The notes under the pieces are model-generated. The model had not been told where the DNA came from. It worked only from the letters and a program-made list of their open reading frames with translations, and made no database searches. 64,000 nucleotides of DNA from contig NZ_BMMH01000005.1 in NCBI RefSeq assembly GCF_014645735.1, positions 1-64,000 of the forward strand. The letters are read 5' to 3'. Origin of the DNA: Nocardia jinanensis (GTDB taxonomy: Bacteria; Actinomycetota; Actinomycetes; Mycobacteriales; Mycobacteriaceae). Both the position numbers and the translations under genes were made by a program. Below are positions 42,042 through 51,272 of this stretch, in pieces; positions within the stretch are counted from its first letter, which is position 1, and each line of letters begins with the position of its first letter.

Positions 42042-43643
42042 GTGGCCGACACGATGGTGAAGCAGACCGGAACAGTCTGGGGGCGCGAGGTCGTCGCCGG
42101 CATCGTCCATGGACGGCCCTCATTGATGTACCGGGATCGGCCGACAGCACTCGGCCAACTGTTGCTGGAAGGCCGCCGATGGAGCGATCGGGAATTCCTC
42201 GTCCAGGGCGACCGCCGCCTGACCTACCAGGACCATGAGGAGGCAGTGGCTCGGGTCGCCGGCCGCCTGGCCGCCTATGGCGTGTCCCGAGGGGACCGAG
42301 TACTGCTGCTGAGCTTCAACTCGATCGAGTGGTGCGTCTGCTTCTGGGCCCTGCACTCTCTGGGCGCGGTGGTGGCCCTCGGGAATCCCTGGTGGAGTAC
42401 CCATGAGGTATCGGCTCTCGCAGCGAAGGTGCAGCCCAAAGTCGCCATCACCGACGTCGACGTCCCCGGTGTGTGCCGAATATCGACGACCGAGATCCGC
42501 GAACTGGTCGATAGCGCCGCGCCGGCCACATTGCGAGTGGCCGACGTCGAGGAGTCCGATGACGCCATCATCATGTTCAGTTCCGGCACCACCGGATTAC
42601 CGAAGGCGATCCTGGTGTCCCAGCGTTCGGTCATCGGCAACCTGCACAACCTGCTGGCCCTGACCAACCGGCTCCCCAACGAACTGCCCGAGGACTTCCA
42701 GCCCACCACATCCATGCAGTCGGTCCCCCTGTTTCACCTGGCCGGCGTACAGACCAGCATTTCCACTCTGCTCCAGGGCGGGCGGTTGATCATGCTGGAC
42801 GGAAAGTTCGAACCCGCCGAAGTACTACGGCTGATCGAAGCCGAGCGCATCCGGTCGTGGGGTGCGATTCCCACCATGGTCTCCCGGGTGCTCGAGCATC
42901 CCGATATCCAGAGCCGCGACACCTCGAGCCTGTCGTCCATACCACTGGGCGGCGCCGCGGTACCTGCCGAACTGCGCGAACGAATCTCCGCGGCGTTCCC
43001 GTCGGTGAAACAGCGGATCGGGAGCCTGTACGGCCTGACCGAGACCGGCGGGCTGCTGGCCGCGGCGTCCGGCGGCGAAATCGCCGGGCATCCCGGACGC
43101 GTCGGCCGTCCCCTGCCCGTCGTGGAGGTGAAGATCGTCGGCGCCAATGCCCAGGGCGAAGGCGAGATCTACGGTCGCACCCCCAACGCGCCGGAAGAAG
43201 TGATCGGTGAGGGGTCATTGGAGGATGCCCAGGGCTGGATAGCCTCCGGTGACCTCGGCCGGATCGACGAGGACGGCTACCTCTACGTCACCGGTCGGGT
43301 GAAGGAGATCATCATCCGCGGCGGCGAGAACGTCGCCGCGGTCAATATCGAGAACACGCTACTGCGCCATCCGGATATCGCGGAAGTCGCCGTCACGGCA
43401 CTACCGGATAAGGACCTGGGGGAGAAAATCGGCGCGGCTGTCGTCGTCCGGCCGGAGGCCGCGACGCCGAGCGTCGACGACCTGCGCGAACTGTGCAGGA
43501 CCTATCTGGCCCGTTACGAGATGCCCGACGAATGGTGGATCCGCCGCGACGACCTGCCGATGAACGCCATCGGAAAAACCAACAAGAAGGCGCTTACGGC
43601 GGACTGGGTCGGCCGAGGTAGCGGCACGGTCCTGGACGCCTGA
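42042..43643 (+). CDS. Acyl-CoA ligase (AMP-forming)
   Basis: A 533-residue adenylate-forming ligase. The P-loop motif is FSSGTTGLPKAILVSQRS, the core motif LYGLTETGG, the ATP-binding aspartate lies in GWIASGDLGRIDEDGY, and the lid region GGENVAAVNIEN. The catalytic lysine is in MNAIGKTNKKAL. GTG at 42042 has GAGGAG 5 bases upstream. It starts a rightward operon with an acyl-CoA dehydrogenase, a hydrolase and an alcohol dehydrogenase. It would activate a carboxylic side chain or alicyclic acid. The substrate is not readable from the motifs. Confidence 0.92.
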   Translation: MADTMVKQTGTVWGREVVAGIVHGRPSLMYRDRPTALGQLLLEGRRWSDREFLVQGDRRLTYQDHEEAVARVAGRLAAYGVSRGDRVLLLSFNSIEWCVCFWALHSLGAVVALGNPWWSTHEVSALAAKVQPKVAITDVDVPGVCRISTTEIRELVDSAAPATLRVADVEESDDAIIMFSSGTTGLPKAILVSQRSVIGNLHNLLALTNRLPNELPEDFQPTTSMQSVPLFHLAGVQTSISTLLQGGRLIMLDGKFEPAEVLRLIEAERIRSWGAIPTMVSRVLEHPDIQSRDTSSLSSIPLGGAAVPAELRERISAAFPSVKQRIGSLYGLTETGGLLAAASGGEIAGHPGRVGRPLPVVEVKIVGANAQGEGEIYGRTPNAPEEVIGEGSLEDAQGWIASGDLGRIDEDGYLYVTGRVKEIIIRGGENVAAVNIENTLLRHPDIAEVAVTALPDKDLGEKIGAAVVVRPEAATPSVDDLRELCRTYLARYEMPDEWWIRRDDLPMNAIGKTNKKALTADWVGRGSGTVLDA

Positions 43644-43682
43644 TCCGTGCAGCACCAGTATCCGTCGAAGAAAAGAGGAGCC

Positions 43683-44927
43683 GTGGAGCACGCCACCGCA
43701 GCACGACCGACGAACGAAGAGATGGAGTCGGTGCCGGAATTTCTCCGGCGGGCCACCGATTTCCTGAACGCGAACTGCAGTCCCAGAGCCGCGCGTTCCG
43801 CTCTCGTCTGGGGTGAAGGCGAAGACACCGGAGTCCGGCTCTGGGAGGAGCCGGACTCCGAAGAGGAACGCCGGCGACTCACGGAATCCCGCGACTGGCG
43901 CCGCAAGAAGTTCGATGCCGGATTCGGATGGATCGACGGTGCGCCCGAACTCGGCGGTGCCGGGCTCTCCGCCGCACACCTGCGGGCGTACCGCCGGTTG
44001 GAAGCCGACTACGAAACGCCGAGCGACACGTACTTCAAACTGGACCGGGTACTCGGACCGGTGATCCGGGAATTCGGGGCCGACCGGATACGCGATGAGC
44101 TGCCCAGGGATCTGTACCGCGGTGCTGTGCTGTGCTGTGAGCTGTTCAGCGAACCGGATGCCGGCTCCGATCTTTTCTCGGCACGGACGCGGGCCGTCCA
44201 GGTCGACGGCGGCTGGCTGCTCCGCGGCCAGAAGGTGTGGACATCCGATGCGCATCTGGCCGATATCGGTATCGTCTTCGCTCGTACGGGCGCCGAGCCC
44301 GGAAAAGACAGCTTCGGCGCCTTCATCCTCGATATGCGCCAGGACGGTGTGCGGGTGGTACCGCTACGCCAGATGACCGGTGGCGCCGCGTTCAACGAGG
44401 TCTACCTCGAGGATGCCTTCGTCCCCGACTCCCATGTTCTCGGTGAGGCCGGTGACGGATGGCCCATCGTCCGCAGGATCCTGGCCCTGGAACGGGCCGG
44501 GATCGGCGCCGGGCTCATGCGGTCGGGGTCCGGCTTGGCCAACGGCACCCGGCTCACCGCCCTGGTCCGCGCGATGGGCGCGGAAAACGATCCACTCGTC
44601 CGGCAGGAACTCATACGGACGATCTCCGGGTTCTGGGCCGCACGACAACTGACATCGACCGGTTCCGACCGCGTTGCGGCGCCGTTCTATCGGACGGATC
44701 CCGCTCCACTGCTGAGCAAACTGGCGCTGAGCGCCAATCTGCGGCGCGCCTCGGAGCTGGCCGGGAAGATCCTCGGCCCCAAGATCACCGCCGACACGGG
44801 GGAATGGGGCACCTTCAGCTGGAACTCACTCGTTCTCGGCGAACCGGGAGTGCATATCTTCGCCGGTACCGACGAGATAATCCGCAACTCGATCGCCGAA
44901 AAAGTCCTCGGCCTGCCACGGGACTGA
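43683..44927 (+). CDS. Acyl-CoA dehydrogenase
   Basis: A 414-residue FAD-dependent acyl-CoA dehydrogenase. ELFSEPDAGSDLFSARTRA and GQKVWTSDAHLADIG form the flavin and substrate pocket. At the classical catalytic position the sequence reads FAGTDEIIRN, with Ala where medium-chain enzymes have Glu. A glutamate remains in LALERAGIGAG, the site used by isovaleryl-CoA-type enzymes, so it may still be catalytic. GTG at 43683 follows AGAGGAG closely; an upstream GTG at 43647 lacks a ribosome site. It follows the ligase by 39 bp and probably desaturates the ligase product. Pairing with the other small dehydrogenase at 60.3 kb is possible. Confidence 0.88.
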   Translation: MEHATAARPTNEEMESVPEFLRRATDFLNANCSPRAARSALVWGEGEDTGVRLWEEPDSEEERRRLTESRDWRRKKFDAGFGWIDGAPELGGAGLSAAHLRAYRRLEADYETPSDTYFKLDRVLGPVIREFGADRIRDELPRDLYRGAVLCCELFSEPDAGSDLFSARTRAVQVDGGWLLRGQKVWTSDAHLADIGIVFARTGAEPGKDSFGAFILDMRQDGVRVVPLRQMTGGAAFNEVYLEDAFVPDSHVLGEAGDGWPIVRRILALERAGIGAGLMRSGSGLANGTRLTALVRAMGAENDPLVRQELIRTISGFWAARQLTSTGSDRVAAPFYRTDPAPLLSKLALSANLRRASELAGKILGPKITADTGEWGTFSWNSLVLGEPGVHIFAGTDEIIRNSIAEKVLGLPRD

Positions 44928-44934
44928 CAGCTCG

Positions 44935-45771
44935 ATGACTTCGCAATCGCTGCGTCCGGGCCTGTACATCCACCGTGAGGGCCCCGCGGACCCCGCGGTG
45001 CAGGTGGTCCTGGTGCACGGCGCCATGGACTCCTCGCAGAGCATGGCAGGATTGGCCACCGCGCTTCCGGCCCGGTCGACCATCCGGTACGACCGCCGTG
45101 GGTACGGCCGATCCGCACTGTCGCCGGCCGCCGCACCACCCTCACTGACCGATCACATCGACGACCTCGAACACCTCCTCGGCACCACACCCACCCTTCT
45201 GCTGGGACACAGCCTCGGCGCCACGATCTCGCTGGCTGTCGCGGCGCGCCGGCCGGAGCTCGTTCGCGGAGCCGTGGCGTATGAACCCCCGTTGCCCTGG
45301 GAACCGTGGTGGCCGGCGCCCGGGATACCGGCGAGCACGGCGGGGCCGGAAGAAATCCGGGGCGCCGCGGCGCAGTTCATGCGACGGTTGATGGGTGATG
45401 CGCGGTGGGAGGCGCTCGACGACCGCCGCAAGGCGATGTTCGCGGCCTGGGGCCCGGTGTGGGCGACCGAGCTGCGCGAAGCACAGAGCAGACCGCTGTT
45501 CACCGCCGAGAATCTCTCGCTCCCGGTCGTTGTCGCATTCGGGTCCGAGACCGACGACCGGCACCGCCGCGGCGCGGCGACGCTGGCGCAACGCCTACCC
45601 GATGCTCGGCTGGAGGTAGTGCGGGGCGGCACACACGCGGCGCACAGGCGTTCGCCCGGCGCGTTGGCCCGACTCGCCGATGACCTGCTGAGCAGACTGC
45701 CGGCTCCGGATGCGCGCCCTCACCCCGATAACCGGTCCCGAACTCCTCTCGCGGGCAGGAGCGGGCTGTGA
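44935..45771 (+). CDS. Alpha/beta hydrolase
   Basis: A 278-residue alpha/beta hydrolase. The oxyanion region is VLVHGAMDSS, the nucleophile elbow LLGHSLGATISLAV, and a C-terminal histidine lies in GGTHAAHRRSP. It starts 7 bases after the acyl-CoA dehydrogenase stop and its own stop overlaps the next gene (GTGA). Family members hydrolyse esters, C-C bonds or thioesters, and the operon context suggests release of an acid from an ester or thioester intermediate. No closer assignment is possible. Confidence 0.85.
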   Translation: MTSQSLRPGLYIHREGPADPAVQVVLVHGAMDSSQSMAGLATALPARSTIRYDRRGYGRSALSPAAAPPSLTDHIDDLEHLLGTTPTLLLGHSLGATISLAVAARRPELVRGAVAYEPPLPWEPWWPAPGIPASTAGPEEIRGAAAQFMRRLMGDARWEALDDRRKAMFAAWGPVWATELREAQSRPLFTAENLSLPVVVAFGSETDDRHRRGAATLAQRLPDARLEVVRGGTHAAHRRSPGALARLADDLLSRLPAPDARPHPDNRSRTPLAGRSGL

Positions 45772-46814
45772 AAGCACTCAAATACCTGGGTGTGCGGAAC
45801 ATCGGATTCGTGGAGGTCCCGGTGCCGGAACCGGGTCCGGGACAGGTGCTTCTGAAGGTACGGGCCTGCGGCGTATGCCACACCGATGTTTCCTTCAGGG
45901 ATCGCCCGAGCCTCGCCGTCGAACCCGGATTGACCCTGGGGCACGAGATCTCCGGCCGAGTGGAATCCGTCGGGCCCGATACAGACGCTGCGCCACTGGG
46001 TTCCGAAGTGGTCGTCCACACGATCTGGTCGTGCGGAGAATGTCGCCGATGCGTCCGTGGACTGCAGAACGCCTGCGTAGGCACCGGCTCCCGCCTCATC
46101 CCCCCGCAGGGCCCGGGGACACGGTACGACGGGGGCATGGCCGAGTATGTCGTGGTACCTGCCGGTGCCGTGGTCGGTGCCGCCGGCATTGCGCCCGAAT
46201 TGGCGGCGGTGCTGCCCGACGCGGCCACCGTGCCGTACCACGCCATCGATTCCTCACGTGACCTGCTGGACTCCGGTGCGTCCGTTCTCGTCCTCGGCGT
46301 GGGTGGGCTCGGACAGTTCGCGGTATCCATTCTCCGGGCGATCACACCGGCGCGAGTGGTGGTCGTGGACATTCGCGATTCCGCCCTCGACGCCGTGCGC
46401 GATCAGGTCGATACGGTGCTGAACGCCGACTCGGACGATCTCGCGGACAAGGTATCGGCCGCGACCGGCGGCTACGGCCCGGACCTGGTGCTCGACTTCG
46501 TCGGTACCGATACGACACTCGGCCTGGCCGCCCGGACCGTCGCCCCGTACGGCACCATCTGGGTTCCGGGTCAAGCGGGCGGCAGTTTGACCCTCGAAGC
46601 CGACCGGACGACGACGGTCGTGCCCCGCGGTGTCGCCGTCGTCAGCCGGCCCTACGGCGGCACGCGGCAGAATCTGCTCGAGGTGGTCTCGCTGGCCGGA
46701 AGCGGACTCATTTCCGCACCGATCACCACCTACCCGTTCGATGACGCGCTGCGGGCCTTCGATGATCTGTCCAGCGGCCGGGTGATCGGCCGGCCGGTAC
46801 TGACCATGCAGTAG
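45768..46814 (+). CDS. Zinc-dependent alcohol dehydrogenase (MDR family)
   Basis: A 348-residue zinc alcohol dehydrogenase. Catalytic zinc ligands are C37 in CGVCHTD and H59 in LGHEISG. The structural zinc cysteines C89, C92, C95 and C103 lie in CGECRRCVRGLQNAC. The NAD motif is VLGVGGLGQFAV. GTG at 45768 overlaps the hydrolase stop. It ends the rightward operon and is followed by a strong hairpin. It would oxidise an alcohol intermediate, perhaps an aromatic or alicyclic one, to an aldehyde or ketone. Confidence 0.92.
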   Translation: MKALKYLGVRNIGFVEVPVPEPGPGQVLLKVRACGVCHTDVSFRDRPSLAVEPGLTLGHEISGRVESVGPDTDAAPLGSEVVVHTIWSCGECRRCVRGLQNACVGTGSRLIPPQGPGTRYDGGMAEYVVVPAGAVVGAAGIAPELAAVLPDAATVPYHAIDSSRDLLDSGASVLVLGVGGLGQFAVSILRAITPARVVVVDIRDSALDAVRDQVDTVLNADSDDLADKVSAATGGYGPDLVLDFVGTDTTLGLAARTVAPYGTIWVPGQAGGSLTLEADRTTTVVPRGVAVVSRPYGGTRQNLLEVVSLAGSGLISAPITTYPFDDALRAFDDLSSGRVIGRPVLTMQ

Positions 46815-46869
46815 CACACACGGCGCACCATCAAACGAGCGATCGAATCCTGTTCTCTATCCGCGTATT

Positions 46870-46906
46870 CCTGTGTCCCGCAACCCTTTCGGGTGCGGGA
46901 CACAGG
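46870..46906. terminator. Bidirectional terminator hairpin
   Basis: A perfect 13-bp stem (46870-46882 with 46894-46906) continues, after one bulged base, into three more pairs around a TTTC loop. It sits between the convergent ends of the alcohol dehydrogenase and P450 genes. Confidence 0.8.
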
Positions 46907-46923
46907 TATATTCGCCGGCTCTC

Positions 46924-48180
46924 TCAGCGAGCGCGGACCGTGACCCGCAGCCTTTCGACACCACTGGTCAGGCTGTTGCCCTTCAACAACGCGAGATCTT
47001 GGGCCGGATCGAAATCGACGGAGTCGATCCGGGCCGCGATCAGCTGGAACATGGTCCGTGCTTCGAGACGCGCCAGCGGCGATCCGAGGCACTGGTGCAC
47101 CCCGTGCCCGAATCCGAAGTGTCCTTCGTTATCCCGGTCGATATCGAAAGAACCCGCGTCCGGTCCCCACTGCTGTTCGTCTCGATTCGCGGAAGCGAGC
47201 AGTAGCCGGACTACCGCTCCCGCGGGCAGGACCAGGCCGGCGACCTCCACCTCTCGGTCCAGCCGGCGGGGTGCCTTGTGCACAGGGCCGCGGAACCGGA
47301 TCAGTTCTTCGACGAACTTGTCGACATCCTCCGGATGCCGGTTCAACCGGTCCAGCAACTGCGGCTGATCCTCGAATACGAGGTAGCCGTTGCCCATGAG
47401 CCGCGTCGTGGTGTCGAAACCGGCGATGAAAACGAAAACGCAGAGCTCGATGGCCTGCTGACGGGTCAGCACCTCGTCGTCTTTCCACGCTCGGGCGATA
47501 TGGCCGGCAACGGCTTCGCTGTGCTGCCCGTACAGCCGTTCCAGGATCTCACCGAGATAGTCGAACAGGTCCTGGGAGACCTCTTCGTCTCCCGGTAGCC
47601 CGGGTGCCATCCGGGAGACCCGGGCGAACCAGGCCCACATCGATTCCGTCCAGATATCGAACTGCGCGACATCTCGGTACGGGATACCGAGGATTCCGCT
47701 GATCGTGGCCATGGTGAGCGGCCGGTTGAGCGCCTCGGTGACCTCACCCCCGCCGCGCGCGGCGAAATCGTCCACCAGGCCGGAGGCGACATCCCGGACC
47801 CGGTCGGCCACCAGGCCGATCGCCTTCGGGGTGAAACCGGCCGCGACAACCTTGCGGAGCTTCATATGCGCCGACCCGTCCATGAGGGTCGGGAATGCGA
47901 ACGGCACCTCGTCGTTGACCTGGTTGCGGTAGATCTTCGCCGCGCGCATCCCTTTGCGGACATCGGCGTAGCGGGAGACGAAGTAGACGTCCTCCTGCGG
48001 GTGGGCTACCCGCAGGACCGGATGATTCTGCCGCATCCAGGCGAAATGCTCGTAGGGTTCCGCCTGGGTGCCGGTCTCGTCGATCACCGTCCACGGCGCC
48101 AGGCCTTCCGGCCATTCGAGCTCGTGGGAGTACGGCAGCTGCTGCCCGGTCGTCAGTGCATTCGTCGATGTGATCGTCAT
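46924..48180 (-). CDS. Cytochrome P450 (third in window)
   Basis: A 418-residue P450. The I-helix segment is FIAGFDTTTR (AGFDTT 253-258), ExxR is E292/R295, and the heme loop FGHGVHQCLGSPLAR has C364 as ligand. ATG at 48180 has AGGGG 5 bases upstream; the 50-residue extension of the frame is unsupported. No ferredoxin is adjacent. A [2Fe-2S] ferredoxin and full-length reductase at 57.8-59.4 kb in the same regulon would suit it as redox partners. It is monocistronic, downstream of a leftward IclR gene. It may hydroxylate a ring or side chain at the start of the pathway. Confidence 0.93.
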   Translation of the reverse strand: MTITSTNALTTGQQLPYSHELEWPEGLAPWTVIDETGTQAEPYEHFAWMRQNHPVLRVAHPQEDVYFVSRYADVRKGMRAAKIYRNQVNDEVPFAFPTLMDGSAHMKLRKVVAAGFTPKAIGLVADRVRDVASGLVDDFAARGGGEVTEALNRPLTMATISGILGIPYRDVAQFDIWTESMWAWFARVSRMAPGLPGDEEVSQDLFDYLGEILERLYGQHSEAVAGHIARAWKDDEVLTRQQAIELCVFVFIAGFDTTTRLMGNGYLVFEDQPQLLDRLNRHPEDVDKFVEELIRFRGPVHKAPRRLDREVEVAGLVLPAGAVVRLLLASANRDEQQWGPDAGSFDIDRDNEGHFGFGHGVHQCLGSPLARLEARTMFQLIAARIDSVDFDPAQDLALLKGNSLTSGVERLRVTVRAR

Positions 48181-48330
48181 AATGCCCCTTTCTGCGTCCG
48201 CACCGGTCCCCTCCCGGCCCGGTTTCATCGCGGGCCGGGAGCTCCTGGCGACCGGGGCGTCTATCGAAGGCCGAAGAGTGTTCCCTTTCACAATCGCATC
48301 GGCCGGGTGGAGCACAGACGAGGCTTTCAT

Positions 48331-49152
48331 TCAGCGAAAGAGCCCGGCCGGAATCCGGGACTCGTCGCTGCACTCGGAGTCGAGACGACGACGAGATCCC
48401 AGTGTCGTGGAGATCGCGAACGCGGCGGTACGCAGAGCCTGAAGGGCTCCCGGGTGCTCCCGGCCCCTCGGATACACCACGCTCAGCGCGGCCACCGCCA
48501 CCTTGTCGCGGTCGAGAATGGGCACAGCCATCCCGGTCCAATCCACCATCCCGACCCCCGGAACCACCGCGCAACGCTCGCGCCGGATCGTTGCCAGCTG
48601 GCGGCGCAGCACAGCGGAATCGGTCACCGTATCCGGCGTATATCTCGCCAGTGGACGGCGTAGGAAGTCTTCCTGTACCTCGGGTGGGGAAAACGCCAAG
48701 AGAACAAGCCCGGTGGAACCGGCGTGAATGGGGTGCCGCTGTGCGATATGGGCACGCTCGACATGCATCCCATCAGGTGTGAGTCGCTCGAGGTAGAGGA
48801 CACTGCCCCGGTCCAGAACGCCCAAGGTGGTGAGCTGTCCGAGCGACTCGAAGAGGTCTTCCATATACGGCAAGGCGATATTCCGGATTCCCAGACGATC
48901 GTTACCCCGGGTCGACAACTCCCACAATCGCATCCCGACCCGGATCTGCTTGTCCTCGTCACGCTCCAGCAAACCGTACTTGACCAGCTCGGTGACCAAC
49001 CGGTATGCCGTGGGGACCGGCAGGTCCGCGCGGTATGCGAGCGCGGAGAGCGACAGCGCCGAATTTTGCCGGTCGAAGGCCGCGAGAATTCTCGCGACCC
49101 GACCGATCATGGATTCTCGGCTTTCCTGTTGGCCGCGGGGATGGACTGTCAT
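48331..49152 (-). CDS. IclR-family transcriptional regulator
   Basis: A 273-residue IclR regulator. The winged helix contains LSLSALAYRADLPVPTAYRL. The effector domain contains IHAGSTGLVLLAFSP and CAVVPGVGMVDWTGMAVPI. ATG at 49152 was chosen over an upstream TTG; neither has a strong ribosome site. It lies 150 bp upstream of the P450 gene on the same strand and divergent from the MHS transporter. It may regulate transport or the P450. Two FadR-type operators occupy the shared intergenic region, implying cross-control by the GntR protein. Confidence 0.9.
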   Translation of the reverse strand: MTVHPRGQQESRESMIGRVARILAAFDRQNSALSLSALAYRADLPVPTAYRLVTELVKYGLLERDEDKQIRVGMRLWELSTRGNDRLGIRNIALPYMEDLFESLGQLTTLGVLDRGSVLYLERLTPDGMHVERAHIAQRHPIHAGSTGLVLLAFSPPEVQEDFLRRPLARYTPDTVTDSAVLRRQLATIRRERCAVVPGVGMVDWTGMAVPILDRDKVAVAALSVVYPRGREHPGALQALRTAAFAISTTLGSRRRLDSECSDESRIPAGLFR

Positions 49153-49218
49153 TGGCAATCACCACGTTCACCTTTTCGCCGGCATGGCGTCGAGCAGATT
49201 CCGCCGCTACGGTACCTC

Positions 49219-49233
49219 AATGGTTCGACCAGA
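49219..49233. promoter_or_regulatory. FadR-type operator, copy 5
   Basis: AATGGTTCGACCAGA contains the full palindromic core TGGT-TCG-ACCA. It lies 67 bp upstream of the IclR start. Confidence 0.6.
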
Positions 49234-49437
49234 AATGGGAAAACCTCGAATTTCACCTGACAGAAAGCCATTACGACTCGGACGGAAGCCCTCTTCACGC
49301 CGCCGGGCTCATAACCTCCGCCGCAACCCGCGCCGCGAAATTCTGCGCATAGTAACTGGACCAACCGGAGCTCCGCAAGCAACTTTTCAGCCAACGGCGA
49401 TTGTGACCCGAGTCACGATGATACTGCTAGCGTACCC

Positions 49438-49452
49438 AATGGTCGAACCGTT
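49438..49452. promoter_or_regulatory. FadR-type operator, copy 6
   Basis: AATGGTCGAACCGTT has a complete TGGTnnnACC core. It lies about 85 bp upstream of the transporter start. Confidence 0.6.
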
Positions 49453-49534
49453 TGCACACAGGTCGGTCTGCGGCCACGTCACCACGCGTGCGATTCACGC
49501 GAACACCCCATCTGCTCACAGCCGAAGGAGCACT

Positions 49535-50866
49535 ATGAGCGCCACGAACCAGAAGCAAGCACCCGGTCGCGCAGCGGCCGCGGGCTTCTTCGGTGGGGCC
49601 ATCGAGTTCTACGATTTCTTCATCTACGGAACCGCGTCCGCCATCGCGTTCAACGCATTGTTCTTCACCGAACTGGCACCGGCGATCGGCACCCTCGTAG
49701 CCTTCGCCACCCTGGCCGTCGGTTATCTGATCCGGCCGCTCGGCGCGGTGATCTTCGGGCATATCGGAGATCGATACGGGCGGAAGAAAGCCCTGATGGC
49801 GACCCTGTACACGATGGGCGGCGCGACTGTACTCATCGGCCTGCTACCGACCACCACCGCGATCGGCGATTGGGCTGCGCTGCTCTTGGTTGCGCTCCGG
49901 CTGATCCAGGGCCTCGGTCTCGGCGGCGAGATGGGCAATGCGGCCACCCTGGCCATGGAGAGTTCTCCGCGGAACCGGCGCGGGTTCTACAGTTCGTTCT
50001 CCTATGCCGGCGGATTCGCGGGCATGGTCATGGCCACCGGCGTTTTCGCGCTGGTGCGCAGCCTCCCGGGTGATGCGTTCATGAGCTGGGGATGGCGAAT
50101 CCCGTTCCTGCTCAGCGTGGTACTCGTCGTCATCGCCTATGTCGTCCGGCGGCAGATTCCGGAGCCGGACACCGCGGATCGGGTCCGTGCGGACGGCCGA
50201 GCCGAGGAAATGCCGATCAAACAGGTCCTGCGCAGCCACAAGAAGGACGTTCTACTGGCGACTTTCATGGCCACCGGGCCGAACACGGTCTACTACATCG
50301 TGGCAGTCTTCGCACTGTCCTACGCAACCAGCGAATACGGCATCTCGCAAACGACAATGCTGATAATCGTCACGATCTCCTCCGCTCTGCTCTGCGCGAG
50401 CGTACCTGCCTGGGGTGCGCTCTCGGATCGGGTGGGCCGCCGCCGATTGATCATCACCGGTTTCGTCATCGAGGCGGCGCTCACCTTCCTGTTCTTTATG
50501 ACTCTGCCCGCCGCCGACCCGGTCCTGATCCTGATGGGTATGATTTCGGTCCTGGTGTTCGGACACGGGATCGTCACCGGTACTTCCGGAGCGTTCTTCC
50601 CCGAACTCTTCCCGGCCGAGGTGCGCTCCAGCGCAGTGTCGCTGGGACAGCAACTCGGTGGAGCCCTCAGCGGCCTCGGCCCACTGGTGGCCTCCGCCAT
50701 CACCGTGGCAGCACCTGGCAACAGCGCACTCGTCGGGATCTACGGCGGTGTCCTGTGCCTGCTCGGCGCTTTGGCGGCCAGGTCGGCGGTCGCGCGCTGG
50801 GGCCACCAGGGCGCAGTCACCGAGCGCCTCGCCACCCGCCCGGACACCGCGCCGGCGACCTCCTGA
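49535..50866 (+). CDS. MHS-family metabolite:H+ symporter (MFS)
   Basis: A 443-residue membrane protein with about 12 hydrophobic segments. The N-terminal AGFFGGAIEFYDFFIYGT is the hallmark of the metabolite/H+ symporter branch of the MFS. The loop 2-3 signature is GHIGDRYGRKKAL, and RLIQGLGLGGEMG follows. Characterised relatives carry shikimate, alpha-ketoglutarate and aromatic acids. ATG at 49535 has AAGGAG 4 bases upstream; the much longer open frame crosses a promoter region. In this regulon it most likely imports the aromatic or alicyclic acid substrate. Confidence 0.9.
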   Translation: MSATNQKQAPGRAAAAGFFGGAIEFYDFFIYGTASAIAFNALFFTELAPAIGTLVAFATLAVGYLIRPLGAVIFGHIGDRYGRKKALMATLYTMGGATVLIGLLPTTTAIGDWAALLLVALRLIQGLGLGGEMGNAATLAMESSPRNRRGFYSSFSYAGGFAGMVMATGVFALVRSLPGDAFMSWGWRIPFLLSVVLVVIAYVVRRQIPEPDTADRVRADGRAEEMPIKQVLRSHKKDVLLATFMATGPNTVYYIVAVFALSYATSEYGISQTTMLIIVTISSALLCASVPAWGALSDRVGRRRLIITGFVIEAALTFLFFMTLPAADPVLILMGMISVLVFGHGIVTGTSGAFFPELFPAEVRSSAVSLGQQLGGALSGLGPLVASAITVAAPGNSALVGIYGGVLCLLGALAARSAVARWGHQGAVTERLATRPDTAPATS

Positions 50867-50882
50867 CAGACCGTCCTTCCGG

Positions 50883-50925
50883 GGCGGGCCGACCGGCCGC
50901 ATCACAGGCGAACGGTCGGCCCGCC
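50883..50925 (+). terminator. Terminator hairpin after the transporter
   Basis: A perfect 13-bp stem (50883-50895 with 50913-50925) has a 17-base loop and begins 16 bases after the transporter stop. Confidence 0.7.
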
Positions 50926-51219
50926 TCCGCGTGCCTTCGATCGTCCGGTCGTACAGATCATGCGAGTACCGGAGGGACAAGCGTGTCGAGTCCGATATCG
51001 GTGAGCACAGGACGGGGCCTGCCTCCGATTTCTCACGGACCGCGCGAAGTGGTGCGGCTCCTCCTCACATGCACGGCCTTCGAGACGACCCGACCGATCA
51101 CTACCCGGGCTCGACCAGCAACGTCAACCCGAACACACCGCACCCTGGACCCGCTACCCCCGGTCAGCGCGACCGACCGGGCGTAGCGGCTGTCCGACGG
51201 ACGCCCACACACAAACGCA

Positions 51220-51253
51220 GAGCAGCGCCGGGACCGCTGTCCCGGCGCTGCTC
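51220..51253 (-). terminator. Terminator hairpin for the leftward catabolic operon
   Basis: A perfect 14-bp stem (51220-51233 with 51240-51253) has a 6-base loop and lies 19 bases beyond the SDR stop on the minus strand. Confidence 0.75.
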
Positions 51254-51272
51254 TCGGCATATCGCCCGTATA

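Larger units (their letters stand above)
49153..49534. other. Divergent control region between IclR and MHS transporter
   Basis: 382 bp without a gene. It holds two FadR-type motifs (49219-49233 and 49438-49452) and an inverted pair GTGAC-CCGA-GTCAC (49403-49416), and the transporter ribosome site AAGGAG (49525-49530). A TTGTGA box at 49401 could be a -35 element, but the -10 is unclear. Confidence 0.5.
50867..51272. other. Convergent intergenic region with two hairpins
   Basis: About 400 bp lie between the transporter and a leftward SDR gene. It holds one strong hairpin near each gene end (annotated separately) and otherwise no recognisable coding or regulatory feature. Confidence 0.6.
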